Both the position numbers and the translations under genes were made by a program. From Maribacter aestuarii (lineage in GTDB: Bacteria > Bacteroidota > Bacteroidia > Flavobacteriales > Flavobacteriaceae), in the NCBI RefSeq assembly GCF_027474845.2, contig NZ_CP107031.2:1998501-2062500 (forward strand): a stretch of 64,000 bases of DNA, read 5' to 3'. The stretch's first letter is position 1. Every line of letters begins with the position of its first letter. A model generated the notes under the pieces. The model was not told the DNA's origin and searched no databases. It saw nothing but the letters and a program-made list of their open reading frames with translations. Positions 35,780 to 45,121 of this stretch are shown here, in pieces.

Positions 35780-36924
35780 AATAATCGCTTTAGTAAAGCT
35801 TTTAAAAACGGAAATTTTGGAGAACCCATAATGTAATAGAAATCCTCTGCTAGACTTGTTTGCTCGTCCAAGAACTTAAATAATAATTGTGGTTTTCTTT
35901 TCTTAAAAATACGTTCAAAAATCTTATGTCCTATCGCATTATTATGATGTAAGACATCCAGCAATAACATGTCGTAATACCAAAATCGATTTTTGAAGTG
36001 CAATGCCTTCAATGGTTTCCCTGTCTTAAGAAACGAAACCAGTTTAGGTATTTTTTTGGAAGTACTTAAGAAGGTGTAACCTGTACTTGGTTTTGCCCAT
36101 CCTCCGGCAGTGCCAATGTATCTTATCCTATCCGTATGGTGTTCCATAAAATCGTAACAGGTCATTGGAATACTTCCTTTCTCCTTGTCCAAGATTTCAT
36201 ATTGGGTACAATCAAATTCACTTTTCAGATAGGTTTTGATAGCTTCCTCATACTCCGCTTTGGGCAGCAGTTTTTCGGAAAACAGCGTGTACTCTATTAA
36301 GGCTGTATCGTTACTAAAGGGGAGTACATACATAAATCTAGTATTGCCTTTTTGTGGGATGGAAAAATCCATGTAAGTAGCTAGGTCAATTTCAAAAGTC
36401 GGCTTATCGGTCTTCACGACCCAACCAATAAAATGCTGTTGTAACACGGGGTACTTGTCTTGATGCATGACCATATCGTAATCAAAAATGCTATTCATCA
36501 CGCTGGCAGCAGAATAGGTTTCCTTTGAAGTTTGAACCTTTACGGCATCATGAGATTCATTTATTGATGTAACCGCGTCCTGCTTAAAGGTGATGTTCGA
36601 GTAGTTTTTTATACGGTCCAAATAGGTAGTGTAGAAATCAATGCCACGGACCATTTTGTATATATAGGGGGCTATTTTGTAGCTTTTGGCCAACTGTTGC
36701 CCGGCAAAGTAGATGTGATGCCATTTTTTGTGTACGATAGCATCAAACTGTCCTTCTCCTTTTTCCCAAAAGCACCAAGTGCGGTCATTTTCTTTTTTAG
36801 TGTCCTTATCCAGTAGCAGGATAGATTTATCCGAGAAAAAATCATCCTTACCCATAGTATCCGCTAGCATAAGTCCGGCAGCACCTGCTCCAATAATGAT
36901 GTAATCATAATGCAATATGGCCAT
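35776..36924 (-). CDS. crtY: Lycopene beta-cyclase (CrtY family)
   Basis: 382 residues. N-terminal FAD/NAD Rossmann motif DYIIIGAGAAGLMLAD, then the cyclase signature DRTWCFWEKG and GTAGGWAKPSTGYTF, found in bacterial CrtY/CrtL. The flavoprotein cyclises the ends of lycopene to beta-carotene, a step to flavobacterial zeaxanthin. It is convergent with the prenyl synthase and the two stop codons share a single CTAG. No other crt genes are in the window, so they are encoded elsewhere. Confidence 0.9.
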   Translation of the reverse strand: MAILHYDYIIIGAGAAGLMLADTMGKDDFFSDKSILLLDKDTKKENDRTWCFWEKGEGQFDAIVHKKWHHIYFAGQQLAKSYKIAPYIYKMVRGIDFYTTYLDRIKNYSNITFKQDAVTSINESHDAVKVQTSKETYSAASVMNSIFDYDMVMHQDKYPVLQQHFIGWVVKTDKPTFEIDLATYMDFSIPQKGNTRFMYVLPFSNDTALIEYTLFSEKLLPKAEYEEAIKTYLKSEFDCTQYEILDKEKGSIPMTCYDFMEHHTDRIRYIGTAGGWAKPSTGYTFLSTSKKIPKLVSFLKTGKPLKALHFKNRFWYYDMLLLDVLHHNNAIGHKIFERIFKKRKPQLLFKFLDEQTSLAEDFYYIMGSPKFPFLKALLKRLF

Positions 36925-36978
36925 CCCCCAAAAATAGGAATTAATAGCTGTATGCCTTTAAAGCATACTCAAGTTTAT

Positions 36979-39240
36979 TTAATTGATGCGATAGCGGATA
37001 CCAAAAAACCCACGGATACCTTGGTTGGGGCCATAAACGTAAGAGGGGTCAAAGGTAAGTGCGTTGGGGTTATTGGGCGTGGCAATGGCGTTACCATTAC
37101 CATCAAATAATACTTCTTTGTCAAAAGGGTCGTTTGCCCTGGCAATTATAAAGGGATTTCCCCTATTCGGCGTCCAATCCAATAAGTTCTTTATGCCACC
37201 ATAAAACTCAAATCCATTTAATCCCTTGTAGGTGAACTGTATGTTTTGAATGCTCCATGTTGGTGAAAAATCACTTCGTGGGTCGGTTTCTCCCAAGACA
37301 GGCAAACGCATTGGGCCATAAAGGTTTCCGGTATAATCAACACTTAGCTTAAGATTTCTAAAGGTGTACCCAACATTCCATGTAGCAGTATAACTTTCTG
37401 TTAGGATTTGGCGCCTTTTGATGCCATCTTCCGTTTGGGCTACATCTTGAAATGTGGCACCGATTAAAAACTTAAACCCATTAGGAAAAACAAAATCTAC
37501 GTTGGCACTTAAACCTTGCGACACAGATTTGCCGTTTAAGTTGTCGTATATAATTTGATTGGGGTTGGTATCATAATCCGGTAAAATGGCATTGCTGAAA
37601 TTGGTATAAAAAGCGGAAGCGTCCAAACTGATAAAAGTGCCGTCATCCGCATATATCTTTTTGAGGTAATTTAGGTTGAGGTTAAATGAGCGCTCCGGAT
37701 TTAAATCTTCGGTCACCACTACATCACGTGCTCCGGTAAGGGCAGCATGTTCTTCCGTAAACAGGTTCACCACCCTGAAGCCTGTACCCGCATTGAGGCG
37801 AAGAATGTCATTGTCGGTGATTTTCCATCTATATGCCGTTCTTGGAGTAAAAATATTCCCGTGCCTTTTATCATAATCATAGCGTAGGCCAAGTAACAGC
37901 GAGTGTTTTTTGGCCAGTGCAATTTCATCCTGAACAAAAATACTGGGTATGACCACTTCATCTGCCGTTAGCGTTGCCGTGGTGTTGTCATCATAATAAT
38001 TATAGCGCACCGCAGAACCGAACAATAAATCATGCCTTCCTACTTCTTTGTCCCACGTAAGCTGGGAAAAACCTATTCTTTGATCGGCCAGATAGGGAAT
38101 GTCCCCGTAGACTGAGTTTTGATCATGGTCATTATAGGAGAACGAGAGCATCACTTTTTCATCAATTGGAAGCTGATATTTTCCCAAGACTTCCCATCTA
38201 CGGGTGTAAATACTCTCTCCATATACCTCATCTCCGCCTCTAAACTCAGGTGTCCATTGAAGTTCTCCACCCCATCGGTCTTCATAGAAAAAACGTCCGG
38301 CAAGAGAAAGAACCCTATCCTTATCCCGCTTAAAATTCCATTTTTGAAAAATTGAAATTCGGTCCTGAAGGGTAAGGTCCGTGAAATTATCGCTATTGTT
38401 ATCAATAAGCTCATCGTATTTAAAATAGTTAATGCCTAGGAGCACATCAGTATTTTTACCAACTTCTATCTTTGCTCCTACATCCATATTGTATTCTCCC
38501 CATCCCGTAGCAAAGGCATCCGCAAAAAACTCCGGTGCTTCCAACGAATTTTTGGTAATGATATTGATTAGGCCGCCAACCGCTTCACTACCGTATAAGC
38601 TAGATGCCGGGCCTTTGACAATTTCTATTTGTTCAATTAGGGAATTTGGTATTCCGGTAAGGCCGTAAACCGTTCCCAAGCCACTTACGATGGGCATCCC
38701 GTCTATTAAAACCAAAGTGTAAGGTCCTTCCAGTCCATTTATATGTATGTCTCCTGTATTACACACGTTACAATTTATTTGTGGACGGACACCGTTCACA
38801 TTTTGTAAAGCTTCGAAGATACTTGCGGTTGGATTCTTTTTCAAAAACGTAGGACTGTAGACCTCCACCGGAACCGGACTTTCTGAACGGGAAACCGCTT
38901 TAAGGGTTCCAGTGACTACCATTTCATCCAGGGCTTGGGTCGACGGGAAAAGCTCAATGTCCATCACCTTCATTTCTCCTTTAGTTACAGATATAGTACT
39001 GCTAAACGGGATATACCCAATTATCGAAGCCACTATTTTGTGTGTTCCTTCGCTAATACCTGATAAGTTATAGAAGCCGTTCTCATCTGAAGAGGTACCA
39101 ATTTGGGTACCTTTTAGATAGATATTGGCAAAAGGTATCGGTTCCCCCTCAGAAGAAACAGTACCCATAATAGTGGTTTCTTGAGCATTGCATAGAAATG
39201 AAAAGAAGCATAGGAGTCCAAAAAGCCTTATTATTTTCAT
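36979..39240 (-). CDS. TonB-dependent receptor with N-terminal CarboxypepD-reg domain
   Basis: 753 residues. Signal peptide FLCNAQ; CarboxypepD-reg region ETTIMGTVSSEGEPIPFANI to about residue 105; plug with TGDIHINGLEGPYTLVLIDG, preceded by a Cys pair (NCNVCN) near 155-160; a 22-strand barrel to the end. Such receptors import ligands with TonB energy. It is divergent from a DtxR/MntR-type regulator and a ZIP transporter, and a palindrome overlaps its -7 box, so the substrate is likely a metal or metal chelate. The specific ligand cannot be read. Confidence 0.9.
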   Translation of the reverse strand: MKIIRLFGLLCFFSFLCNAQETTIMGTVSSEGEPIPFANIYLKGTQIGTSSDENGFYNLSGISEGTHKIVASIIGYIPFSSTISVTKGEMKVMDIELFPSTQALDEMVVTGTLKAVSRSESPVPVEVYSPTFLKKNPTASIFEALQNVNGVRPQINCNVCNTGDIHINGLEGPYTLVLIDGMPIVSGLGTVYGLTGIPNSLIEQIEIVKGPASSLYGSEAVGGLINIITKNSLEAPEFFADAFATGWGEYNMDVGAKIEVGKNTDVLLGINYFKYDELIDNNSDNFTDLTLQDRISIFQKWNFKRDKDRVLSLAGRFFYEDRWGGELQWTPEFRGGDEVYGESIYTRRWEVLGKYQLPIDEKVMLSFSYNDHDQNSVYGDIPYLADQRIGFSQLTWDKEVGRHDLLFGSAVRYNYYDDNTTATLTADEVVIPSIFVQDEIALAKKHSLLLGLRYDYDKRHGNIFTPRTAYRWKITDNDILRLNAGTGFRVVNLFTEEHAALTGARDVVVTEDLNPERSFNLNLNYLKKIYADDGTFISLDASAFYTNFSNAILPDYDTNPNQIIYDNLNGKSVSQGLSANVDFVFPNGFKFLIGATFQDVAQTEDGIKRRQILTESYTATWNVGYTFRNLKLSVDYTGNLYGPMRLPVLGETDPRSDFSPTWSIQNIQFTYKGLNGFEFYGGIKNLLDWTPNRGNPFIIARANDPFDKEVLFDGNGNAIATPNNPNALTFDPSYVYGPNQGIRGFFGIRYRIN

Positions 39241-39280
39241 GAAACGACCAAAATATTGTTTAAGTAAATCAAAATTATAA

Positions 39281-39296
39281 TTTAGACAAATCTAAA
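39281..39296. promoter_or_regulatory. Candidate DtxR/MntR-type operator
   Basis: TTTAGA-CAAA-TCTAAA, a 16-base interrupted palindrome in the 110-base divergent region. Its form resembles operators of DtxR-family metalloregulators. It contains the predicted -7 box of the TonB receptor gene (TAGATTTG on the minus strand, 39287-39294), so metal-loaded regulator would directly block receptor transcription. A further AT-rich repeat at 39301-39335 could be a second site. Confidence 0.55.
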
Positions 39297-39350
39297 AATA
39301 TGTTTTTACATATAAAAATGTATTTTAGCATAAATTTTTAAAAGGATTGG

Positions 39351-40013
39351 ATGACACTTTCGGAAGAGGACTATATAAAGGCGATTTATCATCTTGGTAA
39401 GGGTGAGACCACTCCTGTTTCTACAAATGCCATTGCTGCTCAGATGGATACTAAGCCTTCTTCTGTAACGGACATGATAAAAAAACTATCCGATAAAGAC
39501 CTTGTTTTTTACAAGAAGTATAAGGGGGTTTCTTTAACGGAAACCGGTAGATTGTCTGCTTTGGCCATCATACGAAAACATAGGCTATGGGAGGTTTTCT
39601 TGGTTGATAAGCTGGATTTTGCCTGGGATGAAGTTCACAGTATTGCAGAGCAATTGGAACATATAAAAAGTGAAAAGCTCATTGATAAATTAGATGGTTA
39701 CCTGGGCTCTCCAAAGGTGGACCCGCACGGCGATCCAATTCCTTCCAAGGACGGAAAATTTAAAACATCGGTTAAGAAATTGGTCAGCGAACTTCCGGTC
39801 GGGAGCCAGGGTATATGTGTAGGAGTAAACGATTCTTCCGCCGCGTTTTTAAAATTTCTGGATAAAAACAAAATTGCATTGGGAGATTCGTTTCAAATAT
39901 TGGACAAGGAAGAGTTTGATGGCTCCGTGCAATTAAAAACGCCTCATGGCAACATCCGTATATCTTCTCAAATCGCGTCCAACTTATTTTTAGAAGTTTC
40001 TGAAAATCAATAG
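39351..40013 (+). CDS. DtxR/MntR-type metal-dependent transcriptional regulator
   Basis: 220 residues. Winged HTH at 1-65 (LSEEDYIKAIYHLGKGETTP, QMDTKPSSVTDMIKKL), an iron-dependent repressor dimerisation region with the phrase HRLWEVFLVDKL and the HGDPIP motif, and a C-terminal FeoA/SH3-like domain of about 75 residues. It senses Fe or Mn and represses uptake genes. The following ZIP gene starts 25 bases after its stop, so both are co-transcribed; the divergent TonB receptor shares the operator region. Confidence 0.9.
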   Translation: MTLSEEDYIKAIYHLGKGETTPVSTNAIAAQMDTKPSSVTDMIKKLSDKDLVFYKKYKGVSLTETGRLSALAIIRKHRLWEVFLVDKLDFAWDEVHSIAEQLEHIKSEKLIDKLDGYLGSPKVDPHGDPIPSKDGKFKTSVKKLVSELPVGSQGICVGVNDSSAAFLKFLDKNKIALGDSFQILDKEEFDGSVQLKTPHGNIRISSQIASNLFLEVSENQ

Positions 40014-40038
40014 TAGTAATAACAAAAGAATATAAACA

Positions 40039-40860
40039 ATGCTAGAAGTAATCGATTATTTTGAGTCTATAAATCCAATCTTGGCAGCTTTGTACGCCAC
40101 GCTTTTCACTTGGGGATTAACGGCCTTGGGAGCAAGTTTAGTTTTCTTTTTTAAAAGCCCAAATAGGGCAGTAATGGATGGGATGCTTGGTTTTACGGGA
40201 GGAGTTATGGTCGCCGCTAGTTTTTGGAGCCTGCTGGCACCAGGAATAGAACTGAGCCCGGGAGAGGGTTTTGTAAAGGTGATACCTGCTGCTGTCGGAT
40301 TTTTATTAGGTGCGTTTTTTCTGTTTGGATTGGATAAGGTTTTGCCCCACCTACATATCAATTTTAAGGAAAGTGAGGCGGAGGGTGTTAAAACCCCATG
40401 GCACCGGACCACACTACTTACGCTGGCAATCACCCTACACAATATTCCCGAAGGTCTTGCAGTAGGTGTTTTGTTCGGTGGAGTTGCGGCCGGTTTTGAA
40501 GGGGCATCCATTGGGGGGGCGGTTGCCTTGGCTCTAGGTATCGGCCTACAAAATTTTCCCGAGGGATTCGCAGTCGCGATGCCCTTAAGGCGTCAAGGAC
40601 TAACTCGCCGGAAAAGTTTTATGTACGGTCAAGCTTCTGCAGCTGTGGAGCCTATTGCAGCAGTAATCGGAGCTTGGGCCGTCATTACCTTTCAGCCCAT
40701 ATTACCTTATGCACTGGCCTTTGCGGCAGGGGCTATGATATTCGTAGTGGTAGAGGAGGTGATTCCGGAAACGCAACAGGACAAACATTCCGATGTAGCC
40801 GTAATGGGTTTCATTGGCGGCTTCATAGTGATGATGACGTTGGATGTAGGATTGGGGTAA
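40039..40860 (+). CDS. ZIP-family metal transporter
   Basis: 273 residues, eight membrane helices. TM4 has the metal-site motif HNIPEGLAVGV and TM5 has NFPEGFAVAMPL; a His-containing loop (HLHINF) lies between TM3 and TM4. ZIP carriers import Zn, Fe or Mn across the inner membrane. Position after a DtxR-type regulator suggests Fe or Mn, and the TonB receptor would provide the outer-membrane step. Homologues of this length are ZupT-like; specificity is inference. Confidence 0.9.
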   Translation: MLEVIDYFESINPILAALYATLFTWGLTALGASLVFFFKSPNRAVMDGMLGFTGGVMVAASFWSLLAPGIELSPGEGFVKVIPAAVGFLLGAFFLFGLDKVLPHLHINFKESEAEGVKTPWHRTTLLTLAITLHNIPEGLAVGVLFGGVAAGFEGASIGGAVALALGIGLQNFPEGFAVAMPLRRQGLTRRKSFMYGQASAAVEPIAAVIGAWAVITFQPILPYALAFAAGAMIFVVVEEVIPETQQDKHSDVAVMGFIGGFIVMMTLDVGLG

Positions 40861-40990
40861 GAAGTATATTTATTTACTAACCTCTTTTTATACCTCTTCG
40901 TCCTCGAATACACCCCGTTCTACTTTTTTCTGTTTCCATACTGTTTTGATTTTTACATTTTCGTAATCAATCAATTAAAAAACGAACAGT

Positions 40991-42092
40991 ATGAAACTCA
41001 AAGTAAGAAAAGTCATTCCAATTATCCTCATCCTAGTCATGCATATGTCCTGTAAAATAATCAAAGGGCAGCAAACGGGGCAAAGTAAAACTTTGACGAA
41101 TTTGATAGGTAAAAAAATCTCATCTGACTCGCTTGATATCTTTTTGGAAGGCCAAATGAAAGTATTGGACGTTCCGGGAGTCTCAGTCGCAATCATCAAT
41201 GACGGAAGGGTAGTTTACCACACTGTTAAGGGGTATGCCGACAGTGAGACCAAGAAGAAAGTAAACGAAAAGACCATTTTTGAAGGAGCTTCACTTTCAA
41301 AACCATTGTTTGCCTATTTTGTTATGGGTTTTGTTGAAGAGGGTAAATTAGATTTGGACAGACCCCTATATGAGTATTTGCCCTATGATGACATTGCGAA
41401 TGATGAACGTTATAAAAAGATTACCGCAAGAATGGTACTTTCCCATACGACGGGTTTGCCCAATTGGAGATTCTGATTTTAAAGACAATAAATTGTTCCT
41501 AAAATTTGAACCAGGAAGCAGCTTCGAGTACTCCGGAGAAGGTTATCAATATTTAGCGAAGGTTTTGGCCCACATACTAAAAACAGATGATGCTGGTTTG
41601 GAAACTATTTATCAAAAGCGAATAGCCCGCCCTTTAAAGTTAAACGTTACTAAGTATCTTCAGGACGGCAAAAACATGGAGAACAAGGCCAAAGGATATA
41701 TCGAGGGAATAGCCGTAAAAGAAGATGATGACCCTGCAATTTTTGGGGCGGCATTTTCAGTTCATTCAGAAGCATTAGATTTTTCAAAGTGGCTTATAGC
41801 CCTTTTGGATGAAGAAGGACTCACCAAGGAAAGCTATAGACAGCTTTTTGAAACTCAAGTTGAATTACCAGAGGACCATCTTCAAAGACAAGAAGGCATA
41901 ACAGATTGGACATTAGGTTTTGCCAAGGCTACTCTTCCTTTCGGCTCGGCCTATGGTCACGGTGGAAATAACCCAGGCTACAGTAGTTTGTTCGCAATTT
42001 CGCCTGATATGAAATGGGGGTATGTTATTTTTACCAATGCGAATCAATCAAAATTGCCTTTGACACTATTGCAATATTTAATGAATCCATAA
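40991..42092 (+). pseudogene. Serine hydrolase (class C beta-lactamase fold), frameshifted
   Basis: Two frames make up one beta-lactamase-family protein. The first (40991-41476) has a lipoprotein-like signal (LVMHMSCKI) and the SxxK motif SLSK (Ser101-Lys104). It stops after TGLPNWRF. The second, one base out of phase, resumes with SDFKDNKLFLKFEPGSSFEYSGEG, holding the YSG motif, and the C-terminal YGHGGNNPG. An extra base near 41471 explains the break. Both halves retain their motifs, so the break is recent or a sequencing error. A full-length product would be about 365 residues. It precedes the histidine kinase by 49 bases. Confidence 0.75.
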
Positions 42093-42141
42093 AGCAAGTG
42101 TATTGGCTAACTTAGTGTATAATGCCATCCAAAAAAGGACA

Positions 42142-43152
42142 ATGAACAGTTTTAGATTCAATAATTCTGATTACCTACTTACTGCAATGTATTTTTTGAT
42201 TGCTACTGCTTGGCTAGCATTTCGTTACACGGTTGAAGAATATACTAATTTTGAAATCATTACGGGATTATTGGGGTTCATTCTTAAAACGCTCGTATTG
42301 ATAGTTGTACTAACTTGGCTCATACAAAGGTTTATCGTATCCCAGAAAAACTATTTCCTTTTCTTCCTGCTCGCGTTTACCACGTTAGGACTTGTTGGAT
42401 ATTTAGATCTTCTAAGAGATTATTTTACTGCAGACCCTTCTTGGGAATGGAACCCTTCTTTAGATATCATTCTGGTTAACAGTTTTTACAATTCCACACC
42501 CGATGTTGCGCTACCCTTAGGCATAATATTAGGTAAAAAATATTATGAAAATAAGTTGGATTACGTAAAGCTACAAAATGCTCAAAAAGAGTTGGAACTG
42601 AAAGTTTTGCGCTCACAATACGATCCGCATTTTCTGTATAATAGTCTAAATACGATAGATGCGCTTATAGACTATTCCCCAAAAGAAATAGTTAAACAGT
42701 ACCTATCCCATTTAGCTGGACTTTATCGGCATTTAATCCAAACTAAAGATTTCGATATCGTAACCTTAGAAGATGAACTAGAATTGGCCAGAAATTATTT
42801 TTATTTGATTGAAACCCGATTTGAAAACGATTATCATTTTGAAATTATAGATATGGGCATCCCTAAGGTCAACTACTTGCCTAATGGAGCTATTCTAGCC
42901 GTCCTTGAAAACGTGGTCAAGCATAACAAGGCTTTAGATGGCAATAGTATTAGAACGGCGATTATAATAGAAGAGGAAACCATTTTGGTTACGAACACAA
43001 AAGCAAAAAGGCTAACTAAAAATAATACGTTGGGAACAGGCTTAGACAACCTGTCTAAAAGATACGAGCTTTTGAGCGATAAAAAAATTGAGATCCAGGA
43101 AACCGATGGTATTTTCAATATCAAATTACCTTTGTTAAAGGTTTTGGATTAA
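42142..43152 (+). CDS. LytS-type sensor histidine kinase
   Basis: 336 residues from the ATG at 42142; a TTG start 39 bases upstream is possible. About four membrane helices in the first 140 residues, then the His_kinase signature DPHFLYNSLN with His163 and an ATP-binding G-box GTGLDNLSKRYELL. It is the sensor partner of the LytTR regulator 10 bases downstream. The ligand is unknown. The membrane part has no periplasmic sensor domain, so sensing probably occurs within the membrane. Confidence 0.88.
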   Translation: MNSFRFNNSDYLLTAMYFLIATAWLAFRYTVEEYTNFEIITGLLGFILKTLVLIVVLTWLIQRFIVSQKNYFLFFLLAFTTLGLVGYLDLLRDYFTADPSWEWNPSLDIILVNSFYNSTPDVALPLGIILGKKYYENKLDYVKLQNAQKELELKVLRSQYDPHFLYNSLNTIDALIDYSPKEIVKQYLSHLAGLYRHLIQTKDFDIVTLEDELELARNYFYLIETRFENDYHFEIIDMGIPKVNYLPNGAILAVLENVVKHNKALDGNSIRTAIIIEEETILVTNTKAKRLTKNNTLGTGLDNLSKRYELLSDKKIEIQETDGIFNIKLPLLKVLD

Positions 43153-43162
43153 ACTGATTTTT

Positions 43163-43918
43163 ATGCATATTCTTATTTTAGAAGACGAAACTCCCGCCCA
43201 TAAGAAATTGGTATCCTATCTTTTTGATTTTTTCGAGGGGTCCTGTACCATGGATAGTTCAAGAACTGTGGAAGAAGGTACTACATTATTAAAATTAAAT
43301 AACTATGATTTAATATTATCGGACATCAAACTCTTGGATGGTAATTCTTTTGAAGTTTTTGGGAATGTCGCAACTACTACTCCAATTATCTTTTGTACGG
43401 CATATGATGAACATTTGTTAGAAGCCTTTCAGACAAACGGTATCGCCTATATTCTAAAACCTTACCTTAAAGATGATTTTGACAAAGCGTTAAAGAAGTT
43501 TAAAGACTTTTTTGAACCAAAAATGCTTGAGAAGGATATTTTCAAGAGACTTAATAATATACTTGACAATGGGAACGAAACCTACAAGAAACGGTTTGCA
43601 ATAAAGAAACGGCAGGGCATAAAGCTTTTAGAGGTGGCGGAGATTTCTTTGATTCAAGCCAGTGGTGATTTTTGTAAGATAATCGATTCGCATGGCCAAC
43701 TCCACAGTATTCCACAGAGTATAGGTTCACTTGTCAATGAGCTGAATCCAAAGAATTTCTATAAAGTCAATCGAAGCCAAATCGTTAGTATTGAATACAT
43801 TGAAAAAATTGAATCGTATGCTAAAAACCGGCTTGCCCTAAAAATTCGAGGATTTAAGGAGTACGTAATAACAAGTTCTTCCATAACCAAGGAGTTCAGA
43901 AAATGGATTGAACAATGA
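43163..43918 (+). CDS. LytTR-family response regulator
   Basis: 251 residues. Receiver domain with acidic pocket LEDETPA and phospho-acceptor Asp54 in LSDIKLLDG, then Thr/Lys conserved (FCTAYDEH, ILKPY). The C-terminal LytTR DNA-binding domain runs from about residue 145: ISLIQASGDFCKII, FYKVNRSQIVSIEYIEKI. It usually binds direct repeats upstream of cell-surface genes. Partner of the preceding kinase. No obvious target repeat is seen nearby. Confidence 0.9.
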   Translation: MHILILEDETPAHKKLVSYLFDFFEGSCTMDSSRTVEEGTTLLKLNNYDLILSDIKLLDGNSFEVFGNVATTTPIIFCTAYDEHLLEAFQTNGIAYILKPYLKDDFDKALKKFKDFFEPKMLEKDIFKRLNNILDNGNETYKKRFAIKKRQGIKLLEVAEISLIQASGDFCKIIDSHGQLHSIPQSIGSLVNELNPKNFYKVNRSQIVSIEYIEKIESYAKNRLALKIRGFKEYVITSSSITKEFRKWIEQ

Positions 43919-43965
43919 TTCTAATATGTTTGGAATGTTTGAAAGTAGAACATCAATTACCTCAT

Positions 43966-45111
43966 TTACTCCCCCAACAAGTCAAAAGCTCCCTTAGTCA
44001 AGAATCGGTCGGAGGGTTTGAATTTATCGGGATTTTTGATTTCCGTAAACCCATTTCTCGTTGGACCAATTTCCACTTCCGTTTGTTCAAATTCGTACGT
44101 ACTGTTCGCCTCATTCGTAAGGTGTAAAATAAAGTAGGCACCTGCAATTTCCACTATAGCGGTTTCGGGAAGAGCTTTACCTGCTTGTGAATCCGTTTCA
44201 ATTTCAGCATCTATGAACATACCCGTCAAGAAGTTGTTCTGGGCTTCATCGTGCAGATGACCATGAACTTTAATCGTGCGATTCTCTCCAATGGAAGAAC
44301 CAATTAAATGTACTTCCGCTTCATAGACTTTCTCAGAGGCTTCTGGAATCTTAAAGTGTATCGGTTGCCCTTTTTTGAGTTTCATGATGTCTTTTTCAAA
44401 GACCGAAAGTTCCAAATGAATATGGTCATTGTCGATGATTTCGAGAATAGCCGTTGCCGGGGAAACATAGGTACCCTTGCTAACGTTAATTTTGGTGACA
44501 CTTCCACTTATTGGGGCGTAAATAGTGGCAATGCTGCTAATATTTCCTTTTTCTACTTCCGATGTAGAAATATGGAGCATTTCCAGTTGTTTTTTGAGTC
44601 CGTTATAGCGGGCGTTAGCACTTTTGTATTCGCTTTCTGCCTTCAAGAAACTCTTTTGAGAGGTAATATTTTCGTCCATTAATGTTGTCTGGCGTTGGTA
44701 TTCCGATTGCAGGTACGCGAGTTGTTGTTTTACTTCCATATATTCTTGCTGCAGACGCACGAATTCCGGATTTTCAAGAGTGACCAAAAGTTGTCCTTTT
44801 TTAACCACATCGCCAATGAGCAGAGGGGTTCTTGTAATATAACCGCCCATGGTTGCGTTTACAACGGCCTTGTTTTCTGGTGGAACGTCAATCATTCCAT
44901 TAACCTGTACGGTTATCGGGAATTGTTTTTCTTCCATGTTTCCCAAAGCCATACCGCTGTTTTCAAACTGTTCTTCGGTTAATTGAATAAGCCCTAGGAC
45001 GGCATCCGTTTCAGATTCCATGGCTTCTGCAGATTTCTTTTCAGAATTGCCACAATCGGACAATCCCAAGCTTAATAAGATTAAAAAGATGATATATGAT
45101 GTACGTCGCAT
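43966..45111 (-). CDS. Heavy-metal efflux periplasmic adaptor (CzcB/CusB-like)
   Basis: 381 residues. Lipoprotein signal LSLGLSDCGNSEK; lipoyl half KKGQLLVTLENPEFVRLQ, alpha-hairpin to about residue 165, second lipoyl half TIYAPISGSVTKINVSKGT, beta-barrel EKVYEAEVHLIGSSIG. It starts 10 bases after the pump gene and completes its tripartite system. No His-rich N-terminal metal site is seen in it. Metal specificity follows from the pump's motif. Confidence 0.9.
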   Translation of the reverse strand: MRRTSYIIFLILLSLGLSDCGNSEKKSAEAMESETDAVLGLIQLTEEQFENSGMALGNMEEKQFPITVQVNGMIDVPPENKAVVNATMGGYITRTPLLIGDVVKKGQLLVTLENPEFVRLQQEYMEVKQQLAYLQSEYQRQTTLMDENITSQKSFLKAESEYKSANARYNGLKKQLEMLHISTSEVEKGNISSIATIYAPISGSVTKINVSKGTYVSPATAILEIIDNDHIHLELSVFEKDIMKLKKGQPIHFKIPEASEKVYEAEVHLIGSSIGENRTIKVHGHLHDEAQNNFLTGMFIDAEIETDSQAGKALPETAIVEIAGAYFILHLTNEANSTYEFEQTEVEIGPTRNGFTEIKNPDKFKPSDRFLTKGAFDLLGE

Positions 45112-45121
45112 AACGAAGATT

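Noticed and set aside
41462..41480. Programmed +1 frameshift in the serine hydrolase
   Set aside because: No RF2-like upstream Shine-Dalgarno or stop context and no known family precedent.
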